Part shown: positions 1 through 8,600 of the stretch, piece after piece
Position numbering within the stretch: the stretch's first letter is position 1
Layout of the letters: the number at the start of each line of letters is the position of its first letter
IMG/VR virus record: IMGVR_UViG_3300030109_003296
Location: 8,663 to 41,037 of that record
Length of the DNA: 32,375 nt
Source: a virus
Strand: one strand, 5' to 3'
The notes under the pieces: model-generated
Seen by the model: the letters and a program-made list of their open reading frames with translations, nothing else
Database searches by the model: none
Told to the model about the DNA's origin: nothing
Made by a program: the position numbers and the translations under genes

Positions 1-1203
1 TCAACATACACACCTTTAGGTGTTGAACTTCAAGCAACTGGTGAAAACGCTGGTACATGGGGAACAAAAACTAATACAAATTTACAACTCATAGAACAAA
101 TAACTGGTGGGTATATACAAAAATCTATAGCAGGTGGTGCACAAACTACAGCATTAACTGTTAGTGATGGATCATTAAACGCAGAACTCGCACACAGAAT
201 GATCGAGTTCACAGGATCAATTACAGGAAACCAAATTGTTACAATACCTCTAGATGTTCAAACCTTTTATATTTTAAAAAATTCAACCTCTGGAGCTTAC
301 ACAGTACAATTTAAATATGCTTCAGGATCTGGTTCTACATTTACTTTTGCAGCTACAAATAAAAAAACTGCAATTGTGCAAGCAACAGCAGACGATGGAA
401 CTAATCCAAACATAATAGAAATTCAAACTGGTGGAGATGTTGTAGATGATACATCACCACAATTAGGTGGGGATTTAGATACTAATTCATTTAATATTGC
501 ATTTGATGATGCACATGGAATTAATGATGAAAATGGTAACGAACAAATAGTATTTCAAACAACATCATCTGCAGTAAACCAATTAGATATAACAAACGCT
601 GCAACAGGTAATGCACCATCTATTCAAGCAACTGGTGGTGATTCTAATATAAGTTTAAAAGTTGGACCTAAAGGAACAGGTCTTATAGAAGTTTTAGGTG
701 CAACAAACCCAGGTTCAATTCAACTTAACTGTGAATCTAATTCCCACGGGATTAAACTTACTTCACCTCCACATAGCTCTGGGCAGTCGTATGAGTTAAA
801 ATTTCCAACTGGAAATGTTACAGCAGACAGATTTTTAAAAGTAGCTTCGGTATCAGGTTCAGGCACAACAGGTATTGGTCAATTATCTTTTGCTGAAGTA
901 CAAGGCGGTACATCATGGCAAGCAGTTAAAACTTCTGATTTTACAGCTGCAGCTGGTGAAGGATATTTTATAAATACTACAAGTGGTGCAATAACAATGA
1001 CTTTACCTGCAGGTGTTTTAGGAGAGGAAGTAGTATTTATTGATTATGCAGGAACGTTTGACACAAACAATTTAACTATTGCTTCAAACGGTTCAGAAAA
1101 AATTGTAGCTTCAACTAACGATTTAACGGTTGCAACAGAAAGAGCAGGAAATACTTTAGTTTATACAGATGGAACTCAAGGCTGGCTGTTAAAGAATAAT
1201 TAA
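1..1203 (+). CDS. Tail fibre / adhesin, C-terminal part (5' end cut by window edge)
   Basis: The reading frame is open from base 1 and runs into an ATG at 199, so the gene begins outside the window and 199 is an internal Met. The first visible residues, STYTPLGVELQATGENAG, look like the extreme N-terminus of a common marine-phage fibre family, so probably only a few codons are missing. The body is Thr/Ser/Gly/Asn-rich and beta-rich. Around residues 210-225, counted from base 1, it has the DDTSPQLGGDLDTN motif often seen in phage fibres. The last 90 or so residues form a beta-domain with AGEGYFINTTSGAITMTLPA and a terminal GW pair, typical of marine phage fibre tips. It probably contacts the host surface. 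It is followed at 8 bases by the first kelch-like gene, which has an AGGAG ribosome site. Assignment to a fibre rests on composition and motifs; the receptor is unknown. Confidence 0.75.
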   Translation, partial: STYTPLGVELQATGENAGTWGTKTNTNLQLIEQITGGYIQKSIAGGAQTTALTVSDGSLNAELAHRMIEFTGSITGNQIVTIPLDVQTFYILKNSTSGAYTVQFKYASGSGSTFTFAATNKKTAIVQATADDGTNPNIIEIQTGGDVVDDTSPQLGGDLDTNSFNIAFDDAHGINDENGNEQIVFQTTSSAVNQLDITNAATGNAPSIQATGGDSNISLKVGPKGTGLIEVLGATNPGSIQLNCESNSHGIKLTSPPHSSGQSYELKFPTGNVTADRFLKVASVSGSGTTGIGQLSFAEVQGGTSWQAVKTSDFTAAAGEGYFINTTSGAITMTLPAGVLGEEVVFIDYAGTFDTNNLTIASNGSEKIVASTNDLTVATERAGNTLVYTDGTQGWLLKNN

Positions 1204-1211
1204 GGAGATTA

Positions 1212-3056
1212 ATGACTACTTATAAATCTATAGTAGGCCAAAAAATCCAAAAGGTCAGTTCCAATCCACCTACTGCAAAAGGTGGTCAGGTTTGGTATAA
1301 TACAACAACGGGTAGTTTAAAAGGGATTCCTTTTTTATCAGCATGGTCAGCTGGTGGAAATTTAATTGCTGAAAAAAATGGTAATGCATCTTTTGGAATA
1401 CAAACAGCTGCGATTGCAACAGGTGGATCACCTTATACAAATACTGTACAAAAATATAATGGTACGGGTTTTTCTAATGTAACAAATTACCCTATAAATG
1501 TTGCATTTGCTGGAGCAGCAGGAACAGAAACAGCAGGTTTAGTTTTTGGTGGAATTAGTACTCCTCCTGGAAACACAAATTCTATCAATACAACAAACGA
1601 ATATGACGGGTCAAGTTGGACTGGTGGTGGAAACATGAATAATCAAAGAAGTCAGTTTTCAGGTTTAGGAACTCAAACAGCAGCGGTTGCTGCACTTGGT
1701 TTTTTAAACACAACTACTACAACAGCTAATTCAGAAGAATATAATGGATCATCTTGGACTGCAGGAAATAGTGCTAACAACGCCAGAAGAAATACGGGTG
1801 CAGCAGGAATAGAAACAGCAGGTTTAGTTTTTGGAGGAGGTCCTCCAGCAGCACCTAATAATCATAGTGAAGAATATGATGGAACTTCTTGGAGTGAAGG
1901 AAATAATTTAAACACAGCACGATTAATGGGTGTGCAAACAGGTGCAGGAATACAAACAGATGCATTAGCTTTTGGTGGATCAGCAGATCCTCCTGTTACA
2001 AATGCAACAGAAAATTATGATGGAACTAGTTGGACAACTAATTCTGCTACTTTAGCTACAGCACGATATGCTCCTGGATGTGGAACATCAACAGCAGCGG
2101 TTGCGGCTGGGGGAAGGACTAATACAGCGAATGTAAGTGTCACAGAAGAATATAATAAATCAACAAACGTCGTTACTGGTGCAGCATGGGCATCAAGTGG
2201 TACTATGAATACAACAAGAAGATATTTTGCAGGTCTTGGAACAAGACCAGCTGCATTAGCTGCTGGTGGTTCGACATCATCACCAGGATTAAATGAAACA
2301 AATAACTCAGAAGAGTATAATGGTGTGTCATGGACTGAAGGAGATAATTTAAATACAGCTAGAGTTGGATTAGGTGGTGCAGGAGTTCAAACATCATCAA
2401 TTGCTGCAGGTGGTAGAACACCAGGAAGTGTTGCTTCAACAGCTAGTGAAGAATATAATGGAACGTCTTGGACAGCTACACCTAGTTTAAGTACAGGAAG
2501 AAGATACGTAGCTGGTTTTGGAGCATCAGAAACAGCTGCAGTTGTAACTGGAGGAGTAGTTGGAGGAGCACCAGGTGCTGGAACAACACAAACAGCAACA
2601 GAACATTATAATGGTTCTAGCTGGACATCAGGAGGAGCATTAAATACTGCTAAAAAAATAACGAGTGGAAATACTTGTGGAACACAAACTGCTGGAATAT
2701 ATATAACCGACACTTCAGTTGAAGAATACAATGGTTCTGCTTGGTCAGAGCAAAATGATCCAAACAGAGGACCTTCTAGTGGAGGTGGTGGTGTCTGCGG
2801 ATCTCAAACAGCTAGTTTGTTTGCAGGTAGTGATTCGATAGAAACTATTTGTGAATTATATGATGGAACTTCTTTTGTAACAACAGCGTCACTTGCAACA
2901 GGAAGAGGTTATTCTGGAGGAGCAGGAACTACAAGTGCAACAGGAACTATTTTTGGAGGATTTATAGGACCATCTTCACCTAAAACTACAGGTGTAACAG
3001 AAGAATTTACTGGAGAAACAACAGCAGTAAATATTAAAACATTAAGCACGAGTTAA
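1212..3056 (+). CDS. Kelch-like double beta-propeller fibre protein, paralogue 1
   Basis: 614 residues. Residues 1-40 are an adaptor containing GGQVWYNTTTGSLK, shared with the two paralogues downstream. From about residue 43 the protein is made of 12 repeats of roughly 47 residues. Each repeat has a G-x-QTA-x-x-(A/V)FGG strand, a variable loop, then (E)EYNG(S/T)SW and often NTAR. A Gly-Gly pair followed by spaced Tyr and Trp is the kelch-propeller signature. Repeat 7, at about residue 312, has an insertion (EEYNKSTNVVTGAAW) that matches the C-terminal EEFTGETT segment and the first blade. The protein therefore reads as two consecutive six-repeat units. It probably forms part of the receptor-binding apparatus; an enzymatic role of the propeller cannot be excluded. 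A good AGGAG site precedes the ATG. Confidence 0.8.
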   Translation: MTTYKSIVGQKIQKVSSNPPTAKGGQVWYNTTTGSLKGIPFLSAWSAGGNLIAEKNGNASFGIQTAAIATGGSPYTNTVQKYNGTGFSNVTNYPINVAFAGAAGTETAGLVFGGISTPPGNTNSINTTNEYDGSSWTGGGNMNNQRSQFSGLGTQTAAVAALGFLNTTTTTANSEEYNGSSWTAGNSANNARRNTGAAGIETAGLVFGGGPPAAPNNHSEEYDGTSWSEGNNLNTARLMGVQTGAGIQTDALAFGGSADPPVTNATENYDGTSWTTNSATLATARYAPGCGTSTAAVAAGGRTNTANVSVTEEYNKSTNVVTGAAWASSGTMNTTRRYFAGLGTRPAALAAGGSTSSPGLNETNNSEEYNGVSWTEGDNLNTARVGLGGAGVQTSSIAAGGRTPGSVASTASEEYNGTSWTATPSLSTGRRYVAGFGASETAAVVTGGVVGGAPGAGTTQTATEHYNGSSWTSGGALNTAKKITSGNTCGTQTAGIYITDTSVEEYNGSAWSEQNDPNRGPSSGGGGVCGSQTASLFAGSDSIETICELYDGTSFVTTASLATGRGYSGGAGTTSATGTIFGGFIGPSSPKTTGVTEEFTGETTAVNIKTLSTS

Positions 3057-3060
3057 AATT

Positions 3061-4851
3061 ATGACGGATTATAAAAGTATAGTAGGAAAAGCAATTAAAG
3101 TATTAGACACAAATCCTGATAATGTTCAGGCCGAAGGTCAAATATGGTTTAATGAAACTACAGGTGAATATAAAAACCTTCTTAAATCAGAAGCATGGTC
3201 TACTGGTGGTGGGTTAGTCACACCAAGAAATGATTTAGCAGGTTGTGGAACACAAACAGCAGGGTTAGCTTTTGGTGGACAACAACCCCCAACAGTTTTA
3301 GCTGCAACAGAAGAATATAATGGAACAGGTTTTGTAAATAGTGGAGATTTGGGAACAGCAACAAAAGGTGGAGGAGGAGCAGGAACTCAAACAGCGGGGT
3401 TAGCGTTTGGAGGTAATTTTCCTGTTACTGATGTTACACAAGAATATGATGGTTCTTCTTGGACAGCAGGAGGAAGTATGGGTACTGGAAGATATGCCCT
3501 TGGAGGTGCAGGAATACAAACAGCTGGTTTAGCTTTTGGTGGTCGAGCACAACCAGATACTACTAATGCAACAGAAGAATATGATGGTTCATCTTGGACA
3601 GCAGGTGGTAACATGGCAAGAACTGGTGATACTCGAATTAGAATAGCAGGAGCAGGAATACAAACAGCTGGTTTAGCTTTTGGTGGACTTACTACAGCTT
3701 TAACAGAAGAATACGATGGTTCATCTTGGACTTCTGGTGGAAGTTTAAATACTGGAAGATGGTCACTAGGAGGATGTGGAATTCAAACGTCGGCATTAGC
3801 GTTTGGTGGCGCAGTTCCTCCAGACAGTGCACAAACTGCAACAGAAAAATATGATGGAACTAGTTGGACAGTAGCACCAGCATTGGCAACAGGAAGGTGG
3901 GAAATAGCAGGAGCAGGAACTCAAACAGCTGGTTTAGCTTTTGGAGGATATAATGGAAGCGCAAATTTATCATCTACAGAAGAATTTTCATCATCAACAA
4001 CTGCTATTACAGGTTCTGCTTGGTCTAGTGGTGGTAACTTAGGACAAGGAAGAAGACACGGGGGAAGTGCGGGAACAGCAACCGCTGCTTTATATGCAGG
4101 TGGATTACCTTATAAAACTGCAGCCGAAGAATATAATGGATCATCTTGGTCAAATGGTGGTAATATGAATACCACAAGAACTTATTTATCTGGTTTTGGA
4201 ACTCAAACAGCTGGATTTGCTACAATGGGATTTAGACAATCACCTCCAGGACCTAATACAAGCACTGAAGAATATGATGGATCTAGTTGGACAAACGCTC
4301 CTGCAGCACCTGCAGCAAATAATTTTAACGTTGGAGTTGGAATTCAAACAGCTGGTTTTGCAGCAGGCGGAGAAAGTGATAGAGATAGCACTATAGAATA
4401 TAATGGAAGCAGTTGGACAGCTGGTGGAAACATGAATAATGATAGAGATAGAGCGGGAGGAGCTGGAACACAAACAGCAGGTTTTGTTTTTGGTGGTGAA
4501 GCACCACCAGGTAGATTAACCAGTAGCGAAAATTATAATGGAACAGCTTGGACAAGTGGATCAGCAACAAATTCTAATCATACTGATTGCGCAGGAGATG
4601 GAACTCAAACAGCTGCCATGGCTGCTACTGGATATGGTCCTGATAATAATGAATATAGAGGTGCTGAAATATATAATGGAACTGCTTGGATTAGCACGGC
4701 AATTTTATCATCAGGTAGACAAGGTCCAGGTGGTGCAGGAACAACCAGTGATATGATTGTTTTTGGAGGAAACACAGGTCCTAGCACTGCAACAGAAGAA
4801 TTTACAGAAGGATCAGAAACTATAAACATTAAAACATTAACGACTAGCTAG
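3061..4851 (+). CDS. Kelch-like double beta-propeller fibre protein, paralogue 2
   Basis: 596 residues with the same plan as the preceding gene. An adaptor (DYKSIVGKAIK, then GQIWFNETTG) covers residues 1-40. Twelve kelch-like repeats follow, beginning at SEAWSTGG. The mid-protein variant repeat EEFSSSTTAITGSAW lies near residue 307. The C-terminus EEFTEGSETINIKTLTTS parallels paralogue 1. The repeats here are the most regular of the three, with GTQTAGLAFGG and EEYDGSSWTAGG recurring almost unchanged, which suggests recent repeat homogenisation. The start lies 5 bases after the previous stop and has no clear Shine-Dalgarno, so translation is probably coupled to the upstream gene. Its role is inferred as for paralogue 1: a virion adhesin or decoration of the tail. 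Confidence 0.8.
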   Translation: MTDYKSIVGKAIKVLDTNPDNVQAEGQIWFNETTGEYKNLLKSEAWSTGGGLVTPRNDLAGCGTQTAGLAFGGQQPPTVLAATEEYNGTGFVNSGDLGTATKGGGGAGTQTAGLAFGGNFPVTDVTQEYDGSSWTAGGSMGTGRYALGGAGIQTAGLAFGGRAQPDTTNATEEYDGSSWTAGGNMARTGDTRIRIAGAGIQTAGLAFGGLTTALTEEYDGSSWTSGGSLNTGRWSLGGCGIQTSALAFGGAVPPDSAQTATEKYDGTSWTVAPALATGRWEIAGAGTQTAGLAFGGYNGSANLSSTEEFSSSTTAITGSAWSSGGNLGQGRRHGGSAGTATAALYAGGLPYKTAAEEYNGSSWSNGGNMNTTRTYLSGFGTQTAGFATMGFRQSPPGPNTSTEEYDGSSWTNAPAAPAANNFNVGVGIQTAGFAAGGESDRDSTIEYNGSSWTAGGNMNNDRDRAGGAGTQTAGFVFGGEAPPGRLTSSENYNGTAWTSGSATNSNHTDCAGDGTQTAAMAATGYGPDNNEYRGAEIYNGTAWISTAILSSGRQGPGGAGTTSDMIVFGGNTGPSTATEEFTEGSETINIKTLTTS

Positions 4852-4880
4852 TTGATTTTAATTATGATAAACGATATAAC
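4852..4880 (+). promoter_or_regulatory. Candidate sigma70-like promoter plus strong ribosome site
   Basis: TTGATT (4852-4857) and TATAAC (4875-4880) are separated by 17 bases, matching 4/6 and 5/6 of the sigma70 consensus. A near-perfect AGGAGG at 4889-4894 lies 8 bases before the ATG at 4903. AT-rich DNA produces such hexamers by chance, so the promoter is tentative. The ribosome site is convincing. Confidence 0.4.
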
Positions 4881-4902
4881 AATTTAAAAGGAGGAAGAAA
4901 CT

Positions 4903-5202
4903 ATGTCTACACACTTTATATATGGAGTAGCTGAAAACACTGGAAAAGGATTTTTTACTGCTAACGACAGACAAAAATTTTTTCTTAGAGGTTATCCCGC
5001 AAACGTTTGGATGATAGGTAATACTGTCGATGGCGCTATGTGGTTAGCTGAAAAGAATGGTGTTGAAAAGACAAAGGCAGAAGCACAAGCTTTAATTGAC
5101 GCTGAAGTACAAGCGGCACAAGCTAGGTGGGATGCCTTATCTGATGAAGAAAAAGCTGCAAGACCAGATAACATTAGACCAAGTGACATAACTCTTCCGT
5201 AA
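4903..5202 (+). CDS. Small protein of unknown function between fibre paralogues
   Basis: 99 residues, not recognised. The N-terminal half (IYGVAENTGKGFFTANDRQ, NVWMIGNTVDGAMWLAEKNG) is mixed alpha/beta. Residues about 53-85 are an Ala/Glu/Gln-rich helix (KTKAEAQALIDAEVQAAQAR), followed by a proline-containing tail (RPDNIRPSDITLP). There is no signal peptide or membrane segment. It has the best Shine-Dalgarno of the region (AGGAGG, 8-base spacing) and its own candidate promoter, so it may be made in larger amounts than the propeller proteins around it. Small helical proteins beside fibre genes are sometimes fibre-assembly chaperones or attachment subunits. That is only a guess from position; no motif supports it directly. 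Confidence 0.7.
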   Translation: MSTHFIYGVAENTGKGFFTANDRQKFFLRGYPANVWMIGNTVDGAMWLAEKNGVEKTKAEAQALIDAEVQAAQARWDALSDEEKAARPDNIRPSDITLP

Positions 5203-5211
5203 GGTTTTTAA

Positions 5212-7119
5212 ATGTCAGACTACCAAGATATACGAGGTACGAGAGTAAAATATTTATCTTCTGACCCGACGTTAGAATCGTCGTATGAAGGACAGGTTTG
5301 GTATAACTCAACTACAGGAGTTAATAAAACTTTAATAGAGGTCAAAGCTTTTACTTCCGCTGGTATCTTAACTAAGGGAAGATATGAATTAGGGGGTGTT
5401 GGAACACAAACAGCAGGTCTTGCTTTTGGAGGGAACAGAGCAGTAACTTCTCCAACAGGTTTACAAACTGATACAGAAGAATTTAATGGAACAGGTTGGA
5501 CTAATGGAGGATCTTTACCAGCAGCAAAAGCCACCCAAGGTTTTGGAATTCAAACAGCAGCAGTTGCTTGTGGTGGAACAATTGCACCTAACCCAACTGC
5601 AGGAACAACAACAGAAGAATATAATGGAAGTAGTTGGACATCTGGAGGTGCTTTAAATACAGCCACAACTGGACAAGCGGCAAGCACTGGACTTGAAAGT
5701 GCAGGTCTTAGAGCAGGTGGAGGAAGTTCACCATCAGCTCGTTTAAGTGCTGTTGAAGAATACAACGGTTCTGCTTGGACAAGTGTTACATCTCTTCCTG
5801 CAGAAAGATTTGAATTTCAAGGAACAGGTCCTCAAACAGCTTCTTTTTTTACAGGAGGTAGTACTTCTGTAACAACAGAAACAGATGATACATTTAATTA
5901 TGATGGAACAAATTGGACTTCAGGTCCTACAATGCCTTTTGGTTTAAGAAAACATGGTGTTTCAGGAAATTCAAGCACTGCTAATTTAAGTTTTGGAGGA
6001 GAACAAGCTCCTGGAGGAAGAAACTTATCTGTTTTATTTGATGGGTCTTCTTTTTCAGCAGATGCTACTTTAGGAACAGGTCGAAATGCTTTAGGAGGTT
6101 TTGGAGCTGCAAAAGCTGCAGTAGCTTGTGGAGGAAATAATGCTCCTAGTTATGAATTAACAGCAACAGAAGAATACAACTCAAGCATTAATGAAATTAC
6201 AGTTGGAGCATGGGCAAGTGGTGGTAATTTGTTATACCCAAGATCAAGCATGGCTGGTGGTGGAACTCAAACCGCAGCTATTGAAGGTTCTGGATCACAA
6301 AATAATCCTGATACTTCTCCAACTACATCTAGTGAATATGATGGTAGTTCATGGACTGCGGGAAATACTACTCCTGCAAATTTTAGAGGTAATAATAGTG
6401 CAACAGGAACTCAGACTGCAGTTATCACTGGAGGCTTAAATAATGCTAGCAATACAGAAACTTTTGAATACAACGGTTCAAGTTGGACAGCAGGTGGAGA
6501 TATTGGAACAGGAAGATATAAAGGAGGTTGTTTTGGAACACAAACAGCAGCGGCTTTTTGTGGAGGAAGAGTTAGTCCACCTACACTAAATAATGTAGAA
6601 GAATATAATGGATCATCATGGACAGCTGTTACTGCGATGCCTTTTGCAACTCGTCAAGTTGGAGCTGGAGGTACACAAACAGCTGGAATAATACATGGTG
6701 GATTTCAAGGCCCAACATCGCCACCTCTTTCGCCTACTAATTCTATTTCTAGAGGTAAACTTACTTTAGAATATGATGGGTCTAGTTGGACCACTGGTGG
6801 AAGTTCTAATACAGGGCGTGATACTAGTGCTTCCTCTGGAATTCAAACTCTTTTAAATGTTGCATGTGGTAATACTGATGTTAATAATAATTCAAATACA
6901 ACAGAAAACTATAACGGCACTAGTTGGGTAACAGGTCCAAATACATCTATTGGTAGAGCGGACCGTGCATCGGCTAGTTCAAGAACTAGCGCAGTTGGAA
7001 CTGCGTGTTTAATATTTGGAGGTACACCTTCTGGTGGTAGTCCAGAAGATTCAAATAATACAGAAGAATTTACGGCTGAAACAACAGCTATAGCGTCCAA
7101 GACATTGACAACTAGTTAA
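5212..7119 (+). CDS. Kelch-like double beta-propeller fibre protein, paralogue 3
   Basis: 635 residues, the most divergent of the three paralogues. The adaptor has DYQDIRGTRVKYLSSDP and GQVWYNSTTG in residues 1-40. Twelve kelch-like repeats follow. Several have lost the Glu-Glu-Tyr consensus (FNYDGTNW, VLFDGSSF), and one carries a long proline/serine loop (PTSPPLSPTNSIS) near residue 505. The variant seventh repeat, EEYNSSINEITVGAW, begins near residue 320, giving the same 6+6 architecture. The C-terminus EEFTAETTAIASKTLTTS matches the others. The start is 9 bases after the preceding gene, with only a weak AAGG upstream. The divergent loops would sit on the propeller faces and may define a different ligand. 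The fibre role is inferred. Confidence 0.8.
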   Translation: MSDYQDIRGTRVKYLSSDPTLESSYEGQVWYNSTTGVNKTLIEVKAFTSAGILTKGRYELGGVGTQTAGLAFGGNRAVTSPTGLQTDTEEFNGTGWTNGGSLPAAKATQGFGIQTAAVACGGTIAPNPTAGTTTEEYNGSSWTSGGALNTATTGQAASTGLESAGLRAGGGSSPSARLSAVEEYNGSAWTSVTSLPAERFEFQGTGPQTASFFTGGSTSVTTETDDTFNYDGTNWTSGPTMPFGLRKHGVSGNSSTANLSFGGEQAPGGRNLSVLFDGSSFSADATLGTGRNALGGFGAAKAAVACGGNNAPSYELTATEEYNSSINEITVGAWASGGNLLYPRSSMAGGGTQTAAIEGSGSQNNPDTSPTTSSEYDGSSWTAGNTTPANFRGNNSATGTQTAVITGGLNNASNTETFEYNGSSWTAGGDIGTGRYKGGCFGTQTAAAFCGGRVSPPTLNNVEEYNGSSWTAVTAMPFATRQVGAGGTQTAGIIHGGFQGPTSPPLSPTNSISRGKLTLEYDGSSWTTGGSSNTGRDTSASSGIQTLLNVACGNTDVNNNSNTTENYNGTSWVTGPNTSIGRADRASASSRTSAVGTACLIFGGTPSGGSPEDSNNTEEFTAETTAIASKTLTTS

Positions 7120-7132
7120 TATAGTTTATAGT
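7105..7132 (+). promoter_or_regulatory. Candidate sigma70 promoter for the modification cassette
   Basis: A perfect TTGACA (7105-7110) is followed after 16 bases by TATAGT (7127-7132), a 5/6 match. Initiation near 7139 would place the AAAGGA ribosome site (7141-7146) and the ATG at 7151 just downstream. The -35 element lies inside the last codons of the preceding propeller gene. The fit is good, but no expression evidence is available. Confidence 0.5.
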
Positions 7133-7150
7133 CATTAACGAAAGGATATT

Positions 7151-7831
7151 ATGACAGAAAAAAGAAACATACATGCGCTTATTGAAAAAGAAGCACCAAG
7201 TTTAAATAATTTATTAGATCCAGAGGACGTCAAAGAGTTTAAGGCTATGACAGCCGAGCTTCGAGATACATGGACTAAGAAGCAAGTTTTTAGAACAGAG
7301 ACAGAAATGAGAATGTCTGTGTTACAAGATGCAAAGTACCCAACTAAAGCTTCAAAGTATTGGCAATGCGTTAGAGAGCAAAACGTATTTTTAGAAAACT
7401 TAATGAGTCTATCATTTGATTGCAGACGTCATGAAGCAAAAGTTAAATGGTTAGAAAAAAAAGTAGAGTCTGAAACTGATGATTATAAATTAGAAAAATA
7501 TCAAATAGATTTAGATGAAGCTAGATATGGTTTAGCTAATATGCAACTTGTTGCAAGAGATAGAATGAGAGAAATTAAGTTATGGTCTACATTAAAAAAA
7601 GAATTTGACGATGGCACATTTGATACTCAAGATGTTAACAGACACCAGTTAGATTCATATCATTTAATTATGAAAAACAAAGCAGAGACATTAACATCAG
7701 GTTCATCACAACCAGAAGTGTTTAATGTGCTAGGACAATTACAAACAATAGAAAGAGTTAAAAAATCAGGGGAGATGATTTATAACAAGAAAGAACAATT
7801 GACCAGTGATCTCGGAGCAAAAGAAAAATAA
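7151..7831 (+). CDS. Conserved-looking coiled-coil phage protein, function unknown
   Basis: 226 residues, charged and almost wholly alpha-helical. Residues about 85-150 have heptad-like spacing (EAKVKWLEKKVESETDDYKL onward), suggesting a coiled coil. An FRTETEMRMSVLQDAKYPTK segment near residues 47-66 looks like a conserved core. There are no membrane segments, signal peptide or catalytic motif I can name. It is the first gene after the candidate promoter at 7105-7132, with AAAGGA five bases upstream. Its end overlaps the sulfotransferase start by 26 bases, so the two are probably translated together. It could be a structural or assembly protein for the tail, or an accessory to the enzymes that follow; the sequence does not decide. 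Confidence 0.75.
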   Translation: MTEKRNIHALIEKEAPSLNNLLDPEDVKEFKAMTAELRDTWTKKQVFRTETEMRMSVLQDAKYPTKASKYWQCVREQNVFLENLMSLSFDCRRHEAKVKWLEKKVESETDDYKLEKYQIDLDEARYGLANMQLVARDRMREIKLWSTLKKEFDDGTFDTQDVNRHQLDSYHLIMKNKAETLTSGSSQPEVFNVLGQLQTIERVKKSGEMIYNKKEQLTSDLGAKEK

Positions 7832-8600
7832 AAAACTTTTATTTCTAGTAGCACAACCTAGATCAGGAAATACTTTATTTGCAAGTATTATGAATCAAAA
7901 CCCTGAAATAGCAGCTACACCAAACTCTATTACACTAGAAATAATGAAAGATTTATATTTATTAAAACAAACCGATGTATTTTTAAATTATCCAGATCAC
8001 AAATCTTTAGATAATGTTTTAGATTCTGTTTATGGTAACTATTATAAAGATTGGCCACAAAGAATAATTATAGATAGAGGTCCTGTTATGACACCAGATA
8101 ATTTTAAATTAATGCAAAAACATTTTAAAAAACCATTTAAATGTATTGTATTACTTAGAGATTTAATGGATGTGTTAGCTTCATATATGAAATGGTACAC
8201 AGAAAACCCTAATGCTTTTCCTAACAGATATAATTGTAAAAATGATGAAGAAAAATTATCTATGGTAATGAATAAAGAGGGTGCAGTTGCAAAAGATTTA
8301 ACAGCCATAAAAAATGCATATAACTATCCCGATATATGTCACTTTGTAAAATACAATGATTTAGTTGCACAACCAGAACAAGAGTTTAAAAAAATATATA
8401 AGTTTATAGATGAGCCTTATTTCAATCACCAATTTAATAATTTAGATCAAGTAAAATTAAATGGTTTATCATATGATGATAAAATAGTTGGTAGTAATAT
8501 GCACAAACTATTTGATGGACCAGTTAGAAAAGTATACAACCCTTATATAAAAAAAATTCCAGAAAGGATTAGACAGAAATATGGACACATCAGATTTTAG
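7806..8600 (+). CDS. Sulfotransferase-family protein (PAPS-dependent type)
   Basis: 264 residues with a GTG start inside the upstream gene. The N-terminal strand-loop-helix LFLVAQPRSGNTLFASIM (Pro18, Arg19, Ser20, Gly21, Thr23) is the 5'-phosphosulfate-binding loop of sulfotransferases. VLLRDLMDVLASYMKWY (Arg118, Ser126) is the 3'-phosphate-binding element. Together these define a PAPS-binding sulfotransferase fold of normal length. The family moves a sulfuryl group from PAPS to a hydroxyl on a sugar, lipid, small molecule or protein tyrosine. The acceptor here cannot be read from the sequence. It is cytoplasmic, with no signal or membrane segment. It overlaps the next gene by 20 bases and lies between fibre genes and four oxygenases, so modification of virion or host-surface material is a reasonable inference. 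Confidence 0.8.
   Translation: MISEQKKNKKLLFLVAQPRSGNTLFASIMNQNPEIAATPNSITLEIMKDLYLLKQTDVFLNYPDHKSLDNVLDSVYGNYYKDWPQRIIIDRGPVMTPDNFKLMQKHFKKPFKCIVLLRDLMDVLASYMKWYTENPNAFPNRYNCKNDEEKLSMVMNKEGAVAKDLTAIKNAYNYPDICHFVKYNDLVAQPEQEFKKIYKFIDEPYFNHQFNNLDQVKLNGLSYDDKIVGSNMHKLFDGPVRKVYNPYIKKIPERIRQKYGHIRF

Noticed and set aside
199-201. ATG at 199 as the true start of the first fibre gene
   Set aside because: The frame is open back to base 1, the upstream codons encode a recognisable fibre N-terminus, and no ribosome site lies before 199.
1212-7119. Regular DNA repeats resembling a CRISPR or satellite array
   Set aside because: The period of about 140 bases is in frame and coding. The repeats are degenerate at third positions and explained by kelch-like protein repeats.
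1212-7119. Diversity-generating retroelement acting on the fibre genes
   Set aside because: No reverse transcriptase, Avd-like gene or template repeat was seen in the window, and variation is spread over all repeats rather than a terminal variable region.
7115-7139. GTTAAT/ATTAAC inverted repeat as a terminator
   Set aside because: It has only six A/T-rich pairs and no T-tract, and it overlaps a better-supported promoter.
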